NCBI GenBank assembly: GCA_023429365.1
Contig: JAEYVW010000380.1
Coordinates: forward strand, 1 to 5,052
DNA: 5,052 bases
Source of the DNA: Bacteroidota bacterium
GTDB lineage: Bacteria; Bacteroidota; Bacteroidia; Chitinophagales; Chitinophagaceae
Direction of reading: 5' to 3'
The notes beneath the pieces were generated by a model, which was not told the origin of the DNA, made no database searches, and saw only the letters and a list, made by a program, of their open reading frames with translations. Each line of letters begins with the position of its first letter. The stretch's first letter is position 1. The position numbers and the translations under genes were made by a program. Positions 1 to 5,052 of this stretch are shown in pieces.

Positions 1-47
1 GTAAATTCTATAGCTGCTCCGTGTTTTTCCCCTATTTTCATTCCTGA

Positions 48-800
48 ATGCGCAGTATAATCGTTTTATACATTTTTATCCAGTCGGCATGGTGTGCGCA
101 GGCGCAGGACATCAACGGCTTCTGGAAAGGGCGGCTGGTTATGGAACCCGGTGGATGTTTCCCTGTTTATAATATCGAATTCCAGTTGCAGACGGAAGGC
201 ACGAAGATCCGTGGCAGTTCCTATCACTACTCCGATACGACCAACTATGTAAAAGAAGAATTTGAAGGTACCCTGGACACGGTCACCAAATCAATGATCA
301 TTGCGGAAAACAAGGTGTCTATATTTCGAATTCCGCCCGATTGCATCCCCTGCATAAAAAAATACACTCTCAGCTTTCATACCGATGGAAGGGAGGAACA
401 ACTTCGGGGATCCTGGACGGGCAGGACAATGGATGGTAAAAGCAACTGTCCCGCGGGTACGATTGTGCTCACGCGTATTCAGACACCAGCTTTCAAACCG
501 GAAGTGCCACCCGTATTGATTGAAAGAAAATTGGACCTTGTAAAAGAGATCTTTGTTGATACGGGCAGCATACGACTGGATTTTTATGATAATGGTGTGA
601 TTGATGGCGATACGATCTCGGTTTATGTTGATGGCTCTACCGTGGTATCGAACCAGGTGCTTTCCACCAAACCAATAACAATATATGTCCGGATCGATCT
701 CAACAAGCCCCGCCAGGAAATGGTGATGGTTGGTGAAAACCTGGGCTCCATTCCGCCCAATACCGCGCTGATGATCGTGAATGCTAATAACATAAGGTAG
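48..800 (+). CDS. Secreted two-domain hypothetical protein, C-terminus cut by an amber codon
   Basis: I do not recognise a named function. Residues 1-19 form a signal peptide (hydrophobic IIVLYIFI core, likely cleavage after Ala-Gln-Ala at 17-19), so the protein is probably periplasmic or outer-surface. Residues 21-145 form a beta-rich module that opens with GFWKG and closes with GSWTG, suggesting a small lipocalin-like barrel; Cys37, 99, 102 and 134 could form disulfides. Residues 165-250 match a domain I associate with Chitinophagaceae exported proteins: DNGVIDGDT at 181-189 (Asp-rich, perhaps Ca-binding) and ENLGSIPPNTALM at 230-242. A TGA codon directly upstream (45-47) fixes the ATG at 48 as the earliest start; no Shine-Dalgarno or promoter is visible in bases 1-47. 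The frame ends at TAG 798-800, but the domain appears to continue past it (see the next entry), so the gene may be a recent nonsense mutant. The coding call is firm; the function is unknown. Confidence 0.85.
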   Translation: MRSIIVLYIFIQSAWCAQAQDINGFWKGRLVMEPGGCFPVYNIEFQLQTEGTKIRGSSYHYSDTTNYVKEEFEGTLDTVTKSMIIAENKVSIFRIPPDCIPCIKKYTLSFHTDGREEQLRGSWTGRTMDGKSNCPAGTIVLTRIQTPAFKPEVPPVLIERKLDLVKEIFVDTGSIRLDFYDNGVIDGDTISVYVDGSTVVSNQVLSTKPITIYVRIDLNKPRQEMVMVGENLGSIPPNTALMIVNANNIR

Positions 801-869
801 CAGGTCTACCTGGCTTCAGACGATAAGAAGAATGCTTTAGTAAGATTTATCTACGACCCTCCACGATGA
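798..869 (+). pseudogene. In-frame continuation of the secreted protein beyond an amber codon
   Basis: After TAG (798-800) the same frame has 22 sense codons before TGA at 867-869. They read like the missing last strands of the preceding domain: QVYLAS, then KKNALVRF, then IYDPPR. From memory, relatives have a tyrosine after the Arg in a motif of the type R-Y-x-V, followed by KNAxVRF. Here the amber codon sits exactly where that Tyr (TAT or TAC) is expected, so one base change would restore a protein of about 273 residues. It could be a true nonsense mutation, a sequencing error or, less likely, stop-codon readthrough. The base after the stop is C, as in leaky plant-virus contexts, but the full CARYYA motif is absent. 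Confidence 0.65.
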
Positions 870-876
870 ACTATGC

Positions 877-924
877 CTCATTTACACATTTTCACATTTT
901 CACATCTCCACATTCTCAATTCAT
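877..924. repeat. Degenerate 8-bp tandem repeat, consensus CACATTYT
   Basis: Six consecutive 8-mers keep one phase, each starting with C. Two are exactly CACATTTT (885-892 and 893-900); 901-908 and 909-916 keep CACAT, while the flanking units 877-884 and 917-924 are more diverged. The array fills most of the convergent gap between the secreted-protein gene and the DUF1801 gene and runs across the TGA of the latter (916-918 on the minus strand), so it supplies that gene's stop and last codons. I see no stem followed by a T-tract that would make it an intrinsic terminator. Confidence 0.7.
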
Positions 925-1290
925 CCACAACGCCCCATTTTCCCTTACATCCTTTACACGATAGCTGGCGATCCTACGTATCAGTTGTTTGGGAAGTGGT
1001 TTGTTGTAAGGGAACTGAATAGTATCCCGTCCGGTTTTATATTCGGCGAGATCTTTCTTAAATGGCTCGAGCGTAGTACGTGTAGGCATGAAGTTTAGGT
1101 GCGACTTATGTGCGGTAAATGAAAACAGAATACGGTTCTCCTCCAACACAGGAGATCCCCATTTGATGGTTTCGGTGGCTTTAGGCGCAACTTTTTTTAA
1201 CAATGCACGAATCTCCCGCAGGTGAGCCTGCGCTTCTTTTGGTGCTGCGGCGATGTATTCATCTACGGTGGAATGTTTTGCTTTCGCCAT
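916..1290 (-). CDS. DUF1801 (YdhG-like) family protein
   Basis: This is a 124-residue cytoplasmic protein with no signal peptide or membrane segment. Three features match the DUF1801/YdhG-like family: STVDEYIAAAP near the start (7-17), an alpha-helical stretch ending in IKWGSPVLEE (42-51), and near the end GRDTIQFPYNKPLPKQLI (87-104). The fold resembles the YdhG/YjbR/CyaY-like group, some of which have been linked to iron handling, but no catalytic role is assured. I chose the ATG at 1290: it places MAKAKHSTVDEY at the usual family start, whereas the longer frame from 1365 would add 25 non-family residues and overlap the upstream gene by 58 bases. It begins 17 bp after the stop of the DUF3347 gene and is probably co-transcribed with it. 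No Shine-Dalgarno is present. Its 3' end lies inside the 8-bp repeat array. Confidence 0.85.
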   Translation of the reverse strand: MAKAKHSTVDEYIAAAPKEAQAHLREIRALLKKVAPKATETIKWGSPVLEENRILFSFTAHKSHLNFMPTRTTLEPFKKDLAEYKTGRDTIQFPYNKPLPKQLIRRIASYRVKDVRENGALWMN

Positions 1291-1307
1291 GACGATTGAT
1301 TTTAAAT

Positions 1308-1943
1308 TTACATACCAGGTGTGGCCGGTTGCATAAAATTGATCGTGTCCTTTGGACCACCACAATTTAGCATACCATCTTTATATTTTGGATGGCTGGT
1401 ACCGAGATAAGGATTTCGGACCGCATCGGTTTTACTGAGCCAGTAGCCTGGCCGCTCGTCATCAAAAGCCATGGGGCATTCCTGCCAGTACAATTTTCCC
1501 TGGTCATACCTCACGATAATAAACAGCAACCGCAAATTTTCTGAAAGGCTGTTAAACGCTACGCGCTTTTCGTCGATGGACGGGTTGGCTAAAATATTAG
1601 AAGCTTCGTTTCTGGCATTGGCTAAAGGGTCCAGGGCTGATTCATAAATACCCGTAGTATCCACTTTCAGTTCATCGATCTTCAGACTGTCCAGCGCAGT
1701 TTTCAAAGCTGCACCCTGGTTCGAGATCGCTACTGTATCCCATTTTACAAATGCTTCGGAAAGCCCAAAGTAAGCATCGAGCAGACCCTGGACGGATTCA
1801 TTGAATGCGGGGCTGTGCTGACTTACTGCCAGCGCGACCGGTTTGGGTCCTTTGACACGTTTTTTTCCACCCTTAAATGTGTACCAAAGAAAAGCCGCGA
1901 GTATTACGACCAGGATACCGAGTATAGCCAAAACTTTCTTCAT
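1308..1943 (-). CDS. Membrane-anchored DUF3347 domain protein
   Basis: The protein has 211 residues. Residues 4-22 form a single hydrophobic N-terminal helix with a short Lys-rich stretch after it (24-34) and no clear cleavage site, so I infer a signal anchor with the rest in the periplasm. Residues 45-200 fit DUF3347: a helical part (FNESVQGLLDAYFGLSEAF, 47-65), then ECPMAF (155-160), GYWLS (166-170), RNPY (176-179) and MLNCG (191-195). The Cys156-Pro-Met and Met191/Cys194 pair are the conserved core. DUF3347 occurs as single proteins and at the ends of CusB-type efflux adaptors, which suggests a metal-related (copper-like) role, but that is inference. The spacer between NPY and MLNCG (LGTSHPKYKDG) is longer than the short form I remember. 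It heads a two-gene operon with DUF1801 and has a likely promoter about 20 bp upstream. Confidence 0.88.
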   Translation of the reverse strand: MKKVLAILGILVVILAAFLWYTFKGGKKRVKGPKPVALAVSQHSPAFNESVQGLLDAYFGLSEAFVKWDTVAISNQGAALKTALDSLKIDELKVDTTGIYESALDPLANARNEASNILANPSIDEKRVAFNSLSENLRLLFIIVRYDQGKLYWQECPMAFDDERPGYWLSKTDAVRNPYLGTSHPKYKDGMLNCGGPKDTINFMQPATPGM

Positions 1944-1963
1944 GGAGACCTATATAATTTGTG

Positions 1964-1971
1964 CAAAGGTA
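1964..1971 (-). promoter_or_regulatory. Bacteroidota -7 promoter element for the DUF3347 operon
   Basis: On the minus strand this reads TACCTTTG, a full match to the Bacteroidota sigma-A -7 consensus TAnnTTTG, and is followed by CA as is common. It lies about 20 bp before the ATG at 1943, giving a short leader. I find no good TTTG -33 box at the usual spacing of about 19 bp, so the promoter may be moderate or depend on an activator. Confidence 0.5.
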
Positions 1972-2019
1972 AATCAATCCCTTTAGTAAGGGTAATGCTT
2001 ATTTTTGTGGCCTGGGGCG

Positions 2020-2138
2020 TGAGACGTGAGTCGTGAGTGGTGAGTGGGGATTAGGAATTGGGAATTGGGGATTTGGAATTAGGCTGCAGTTCGAAGTTAA
2101 TAGTTCGAAGTTAGTAGTTAGTAGTTAGTAGTCGTTCG
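2020..2138. repeat. 17-unit phase-locked degenerate heptamer array
   Basis: Read in steps of 7 from base 2020, all 17 units end in G, with no phase break over 119 bp. Three blocks follow one another: four TGAGTSG-like units (2020-2047), five GRATTDG-like units (2048-2082), and, after one odd unit GCTGCAG, six TTMGWAG-like units (2090-2131), three of them exactly TTAGTAG. TCGTTCG at 2132-2138 closes the array, and 2013-2019 may be an eighteenth unit. On the minus strand the units begin with C (block C: CTNNNAA). The array lies upstream of the DUF3347 promoter and outside any convincing coding frame. I know no formal family name for it. Bases 2139-2192, to its right, show nothing recognisable. 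Confidence 0.8.
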
Positions 2139-2192
2139 GTTTTCACGACAAATTTGGAGTACGATGAGAAGCTATGCATAAAGGATACTAAG

Positions 2193-2211
2193 CCTCCTCG
2201 CTGCGAGGGGG
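2193..2211. repeat. GC-rich REP-like hairpin
   Basis: CCTCCTCG (2193-2200) pairs with CGAGGGGG (2204-2211) around the triloop CTG, giving an 8-bp stem with one G-U wobble in RNA. It is followed by the G-rich tail GTTGGGGTGAGG (2212-2223). This layout, a C-rich/G-rich hairpin plus TTGGGG and GAGG, resembles a dispersed intergenic element I remember from Bacteroidota genomes. It is not a standard intrinsic terminator, since no T-run follows. It sits immediately before the truncated four-helix-bundle remnant. Confidence 0.5.
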
Positions 2212-2223
2212 GTTGGGGTGAGG

Positions 2224-2370
2224 TCGAATTTCGAAATCCCAAGTGGGTCAGTGGTTGAAATTGCTGCAGCGATCGACTTAGCCAATGAACTTACTTATTT
2301 AAATAGAACTGACATGAAAAATTTAGAAAAACATATAATTCTTTTAACCGGATTAATTTATTCAGCCTAA
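2224..2370 (+). pseudogene. C-terminal remnant of a four-helix-bundle (23S rRNA IVS-type) protein
   Basis: Frame 2224-2370 (stop TAA 2368-2370) reads as the last two helices of the small four-helix-bundle family first known from intervening sequences in 23S rRNA genes: FEIPSGSVVEIAAAIDLA, then NELTYL, then a helix ending ILLTGLIYSA. The pattern SGSxxE-(I/L)xxxxxLAxELxYL followed by a final LxGLI is characteristic. Intact members have about 115-130 residues; only about 48 remain, with no start codon at the homologous position. The N-terminal half is missing and the homology breaks at the G-rich end of the hairpin element. An internal ATG at 2314 could at most make an 18-residue peptide. No function is expected from this copy. 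Confidence 0.6.
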
Positions 2371-2373
2371 AAA

Positions 2374-2408
2374 ACTGACTATTGACTTCTGACTTTTGAC
2401 TATCGACT
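2374..2408 (+). repeat. 5-unit heptamer array ending at the ABC-F start codon
   Basis: Five perfectly phased heptamers of consensus WYYGACT (ACTGACT, ATTGACT, TCTGACT, TTTGACT, ATCGACT) fill the 35 bp before the ATG at 2409. They begin 3 bp after the stop of the four-helix-bundle remnant. The array leaves no room for a Shine-Dalgarno sequence and provides an in-frame TGA at 2397-2399, which pins the ABC-F start to 2409. Confidence 0.75.
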
Positions 2409-4367
2409 ATGTTGGCAGGACTACAAAATGTAACATTTGAATTTGGTGCAAGGACGATCATTGATGACGCAACCTGGCATATTCAACCCAATGAACGAAT
2501 TGGCTTAATCGGTTATAATGGGACGGGCAAATCAACAATACTCAAGCTGCTTGTGGGACAATACAGCCCGTCTTCCGGGACGGTAGAAAGAAGCAGGAGT
2601 ACTTCCATAGGTTACCTCCACCAGGACCTGCTTAGCTTTGATACCAACGACAGTATCCTGCAGGTAGCCCTTGGCGCTTTTGAAAAAGTATTGCATCTGG
2701 AAAAGGAGATTGAGGAACTGGGTAAAGAGCTCGAGAAAACGGGCGATGAGAAAACCCTTCACGATTATTCCGATAAGTTGCATGAACTCGAGACCCTGGG
2801 TGGATACAATATCCATCATAAAACTGAAGAAGTATTGCAGGGCCTGGGCTTTGCCAATGCCGACCTGAACCGTCCCTATAAAGAATACAGCGGTGGATGG
2901 CGGATGCGGGTATTGCTGGCTAAAATGATTTTACAACAACCCGATCTATTATTATTGGATGAACCTACCAACCACCTCGACCTTCCATCCATTGAGTGGC
3001 TGGAGAAATACCTGCAGCACTACCAGGGATCGGTCGTAATCGTGAGCCATGATAAATATTTTCTGAACCGGATGGTGACCAAGATCGTGGAAGTGTACCA
3101 GCAACAGCTGCATATTTATAATGGTAATTATGATTTTTACGAAAAGGAGAAAGCAATTCGCATCGAGATGCAGCAAAAAGCGTATGAGAACCAACAGGAC
3201 TATATCCGGCAGAATGAAAGACTGGTAGAACGATTCCGTGCCAAGGCCAGCAAGGCTGCGATGGCGCAAAGCATTATAAAAAAGCTAGACAAACTGGAGC
3301 GGATCGAAGACGCCACGCTGGAAAGACCGGACATTAGGATCAATTTCCGCGTTGATAAGCAACCAGGTCGTGTGCTGGTTGAATTGAATAATGTAACTAA
3401 GTCGTTTGGTGAAAACCTCATCGTCAAAAATACTTCTGCGGAAATAGAACGCGGCGACAAGATCGCGCTGATCGGCGCCAATGGTAAAGGTAAGTCTACC
3501 CTGCTGCGTATCATTGCGGGCGTGGAATCCTTTAGCGAAGGGGAACGTAAATGGGGCCATAATGTGGAAGAAAGCTTTTATGCACAGCACCAGCTCGAAG
3601 CGCTAAACATCAACAATACTATCCTGGATGAAATGAAGGAATGCGGGAGCCAGATGAATGAGCTCGAATTGCGTGGGTTACTCGGCTGCTTTTTATTCAG
3701 TGGAGATGATGCCGACAAAAAGATCAGGATACTGAGTGGTGGCGAGAAGGCAAGAGTGGCACTTGCAAAAGTGATCGTGAGCAAGGCCAATTTCCTGATG
3801 CTCGACGAACCTACCAACCACCTCGATATGCATAGTTGCGAATTGTTGATCGAGGCGCTGAACAGGTACCAGGGAAGTATTATTTTGGTGAGTCACGACA
3901 GGTATTTTGTTTCAAAAACAGCCAATAAGATCTGGGAAATCGTAGACCACGAAATAAAAGAGTTCAAGGGTGGTTATGAAGAATACGTGGCCTGGAAAGA
4001 AAGAATGGCGAAGAAACAAAAGGAAGAAGAGTCTGGTAAAAAAGCTGAGAAGCAGGAATCAAAAATCGTGAAGAAACCGGCAGAACCTGTATCCCGTCCA
4101 CAGGCTTCTACTCCTATCAATAAAGAACAAAAAAAGGAATTGCAAAAACAACAACGTATCTTTCAGCAACTCGAAGAACAGATCGCAAAACTTAATGATC
4201 GTAAGACTGAACTCGAAGCTTCGCTGATTGATCCCGCTACCTATTCTGATAAATCCAAATTCCTTGAAGCAGAATCCAATTACAAAAAAGTATCCGCTGA
4301 ACTGGAAAACCTCAACGCGAAATACGAAAAGACATTCGAGCTGATCGTATCACTGGAAGGGAACTGA
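2409..4367 (+). CDS. ABC-F family ATPase (ribosome-associated type)
   Basis: A 652-residue soluble protein with two ABC cassettes and no transmembrane domain, the hallmark of ABC-F translation factors, which bind the ribosomal E site. NBD1 has Walker A GYNGTGKST (35-43), signature SGGWR (161-165), Walker B with DEPTNHLD (184-191) and switch His214 in SHD. An arm-like insertion covers about 93-130. The linker between the cassettes (about 240-325) is helical and rich in Arg and Lys. NBD2 has Walker A GANGKGKST (356-364), signature LSGGE (442-446), DEPTNHLD (466-473) and His496. Both Walker B glutamates (185, 467) are present, so both sites should hydrolyse ATP. A Lys/Glu-rich tether (533-560) leads to a C-terminal coiled coil (about 575-648), as in Uup/YdiF-type members; I cannot tell the subclass. 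The start matches the family (LxxVTFEFG at 5-13). Nothing suggests an antibiotic-resistance variant. The gene stands alone, followed by a 77-bp gap. Confidence 0.95.
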   Translation: MLAGLQNVTFEFGARTIIDDATWHIQPNERIGLIGYNGTGKSTILKLLVGQYSPSSGTVERSRSTSIGYLHQDLLSFDTNDSILQVALGAFEKVLHLEKEIEELGKELEKTGDEKTLHDYSDKLHELETLGGYNIHHKTEEVLQGLGFANADLNRPYKEYSGGWRMRVLLAKMILQQPDLLLLDEPTNHLDLPSIEWLEKYLQHYQGSVVIVSHDKYFLNRMVTKIVEVYQQQLHIYNGNYDFYEKEKAIRIEMQQKAYENQQDYIRQNERLVERFRAKASKAAMAQSIIKKLDKLERIEDATLERPDIRINFRVDKQPGRVLVELNNVTKSFGENLIVKNTSAEIERGDKIALIGANGKGKSTLLRIIAGVESFSEGERKWGHNVEESFYAQHQLEALNINNTILDEMKECGSQMNELELRGLLGCFLFSGDDADKKIRILSGGEKARVALAKVIVSKANFLMLDEPTNHLDMHSCELLIEALNRYQGSIILVSHDRYFVSKTANKIWEIVDHEIKEFKGGYEEYVAWKERMAKKQKEEESGKKAEKQESKIVKKPAEPVSRPQASTPINKEQKKELQKQQRIFQQLEEQIAKLNDRKTELEASLIDPATYSDKSKFLEAESNYKKVSAELENLNAKYEKTFELIVSLEGN

Positions 4368-4387
4368 TGTTGTTTGGAGCTTGGTAT

Positions 4388-4395
4388 AAACTTTG
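4388..4395 (+). promoter_or_regulatory. Possible -7 promoter element for the BON gene
   Basis: AAACTTTG followed by CA differs at one position from the Bacteroidota -7 consensus TAnnTTTG. It lies in the 77-bp gap after the ABC-F stop and would give a leader of about 45 nt. TTTG at 4373-4376 is too close to serve as a normal -33 box. No terminator is visible after ABC-F, so some transcription may also read through. Confidence 0.3.
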
Positions 4396-4444
4396 CACTA
4401 GGCAATGCGCTTATGGAATTTTACAACAATAAAAAACCCAGCAA

Positions 4445-4948
4445 ATGAAAAAACAACTAAACAGATGGATGCTTTTGCTCCTGGCAACAGCATTGATCGG
4501 CAGCACAGTGACTGGCTGTAAATCAAAAGTAAAAGATGAAGATGTCAGGACTGCTGTACAAACTGCATTCCAGGCCAATCCTGAAACAGCAGGACTGATG
4601 GTAGATGTAAAAGACGGAGTAGCGACCGTATCGGGTGAAGCAAAGGATGAAGCCGCAAGGGCAAAAGCTACTGAGCTGGCCACAGCCGTAAAAGGCGTAA
4701 AATCGGTGCAGAACAATGTTACGGTTGCACCACCTCCCGCTCCTGTTGAGATCACAGCCGATGATCCGCTCACTGCTGCGGTTCGTGATGCTACTAAAGA
4801 TTACCCGACTGTAACTGCAACTGTCAACGATGGTGTAATTGCCGTATCTGGTGAATTGAAATCCGCTTCCTGGAAAAAACTCAAACCTGCTCTCGACGGA
4901 CTTAAACCTAAAAGAGTGAATGCATCCGGTTTAAAAATCACCAATTAA
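4445..4948 (+). CDS. BON-domain lipoprotein with two BON repeats
   Basis: The protein has 167 residues. A lipoprotein signal peptide (Lys/Arg start, LLLLATALIG core) ends in the lipobox VTGC with Cys25 as the lipid-bearing residue. Two BON-type repeats follow: 31-95, with GVATVSGEA (58-66), and 105-167, with GVIAVSGEL (130-138). The second is shorter in its helical half. A Pro-rich hinge (APPPAP, 95-100) joins them. BON domains bind envelope surfaces or phospholipid and are found in OsmY-type stress proteins, so an envelope maintenance role is plausible. The residues after Cys25 are KSKVKDED; the KDED could act as a Bacteroidota surface-export signal, but it lies further from the cysteine than usual. 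Start ATG 4445 is preceded by an A-rich stretch and no Shine-Dalgarno. The next gene starts 18 bp after the stop, probably in the same transcript. Confidence 0.88.
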   Translation: MKKQLNRWMLLLLATALIGSTVTGCKSKVKDEDVRTAVQTAFQANPETAGLMVDVKDGVATVSGEAKDEAARAKATELATAVKGVKSVQNNVTVAPPPAPVEITADDPLTAAVRDATKDYPTVTATVNDGVIAVSGELKSASWKKLKPALDGLKPKRVNASGLKITN

Positions 4949-4966
4949 TTTTTAAAAACTTAAACT

Positions 4967-5052
4967 ATGGCATTACAGGATAAATACAAAGAACTGACTG
5001 ATGCTGCTACCGCATCAGGTGTAAGCAATCTGCAGGTTCGCGAACAGGATGG
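4967..5052 (+). CDS. N-terminus of a gene linked to the BON lipoprotein (partial)
   Basis: Only the first 28 codons are in the window; the frame is open to the edge. It begins MALQDKYKELTDAATASGV and continues with NLQVREQDG, without a signal peptide, so the product starts as a cytoplasmic-type protein. From memory, this opening resembles small Bacteroidota proteins with BON-like and LysM or SH3 segments (Kbp/YgaU-like) found next to BON genes; I hold that loosely. The ATG lies 18 bp after the stop of the BON gene in an A/T-rich spacer, consistent with one operon. Confidence 0.7.
   Translation, partial: MALQDKYKELTDAATASGVSNLQVREQD

Noticed and set aside
801..812. Small inverted repeat CAGG-TCTA-CCTG as a terminator of the secreted-protein gene
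   Set aside because: The stem is only 4 bp with no T-run, and it lies inside what reads as continuing coding sequence.
2000..2007. TATTTTTG on the plus strand as a -7 promoter element for the ABC-F gene
   Set aside because: No -33 TTTG lies at the right distance (the nearest is 38 bp upstream) and the leader would be about 390 nt running through the repeats.
1815..2036. Plus-strand 73-codon open frame overlapping the start of the DUF3347 gene and the first heptamers
   Set aside because: Its sequence has no recognisable domain, it lies mostly antisense to a well-supported gene, and it ends inside the repeat array.
2013..2138. CRISPR array
   Set aside because: Units are 7 bp and contiguous with no spacers or 25-40 bp repeats, and there are no cas genes.
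2961..3826. Exact 20-bp direct repeat at 2961-2980 and 3807-3826 within the ABC-F gene
   Set aside because: Both copies encode the conserved EPTNHLD motif of the two ABC cassettes with the same codons; this is expected of the domain duplication.
2532..3896. Several minus-strand and one plus-strand open frames of 63-105 codons inside the ABC-F gene
   Set aside because: They are alternative frames of a full-length ABC-F with all motifs intact and show no family features of their own.
4411..4773. Minus-strand 120-codon open frame opposite the BON lipoprotein
   Set aside because: It is Ser/Thr/Ala-rich low-complexity antisense to a clear lipoprotein with lipobox and BON repeats; it is a shadow frame.

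Overview
The window looks like a chromosomal segment of a Bacteroidota bacterium, probably of the Chitinophagaceae type. The pointers are a DUF3347 protein, a secreted protein with a C-terminal domain I associate with this group, a TAnnTTTG-type promoter element, A-rich translation starts without Shine-Dalgarno sequences, and intergenic DNA made of short degenerate tandem repeats. Nothing indicates a plasmid or phage, and there are no rRNA or tRNA genes or CRISPR arrays. The family and taxon assignments come from recognising motifs, not from a search.

Layout. A secreted two-domain protein (48-800, +) ends at an amber codon. The same frame continues for 22 more sense codons to a TGA at 867-869, and those codons look like the missing end of the domain. 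An 8-bp-period repeat (877-924) fills the convergent gap and covers the stop codon of the next gene. On the minus strand a two-gene operon runs from a promoter near 1970: a membrane-anchored DUF3347 protein (1308-1943), then, 17 bp later, a small cytoplasmic DUF1801 protein (916-1290). On the plus strand follow an ABC-F ATPase (2409-4367), a two-BON-domain lipoprotein (4445-4948) and the first 28 codons of a closely linked gene cut by the window edge (4967-5052).

The least ordinary part is the divergent spacer 1944-2408. It holds an unbroken array of 17 degenerate heptamers (2020-2138, every unit ending in G on the plus strand), a GC-rich REP-like hairpin (2193-2211), the C-terminal remnant of a four-helix-bundle (23S rRNA intervening-sequence type) protein (2224-2370), and a second heptamer array (2374-2408) that ends exactly at the ABC-F start codon. 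The two arrays have related units (CTNNNRA) in opposite orientation, so together they bracket the hairpin and gene remnant. This may be the relic of a mobile or rearranged module, or two independent repeat expansions.

The intact genes are mostly envelope-related (secreted protein, membrane-anchored DUF3347 protein, BON lipoprotein) or housekeeping (ABC-F). I see no defence, secondary-metabolite or resistance system.
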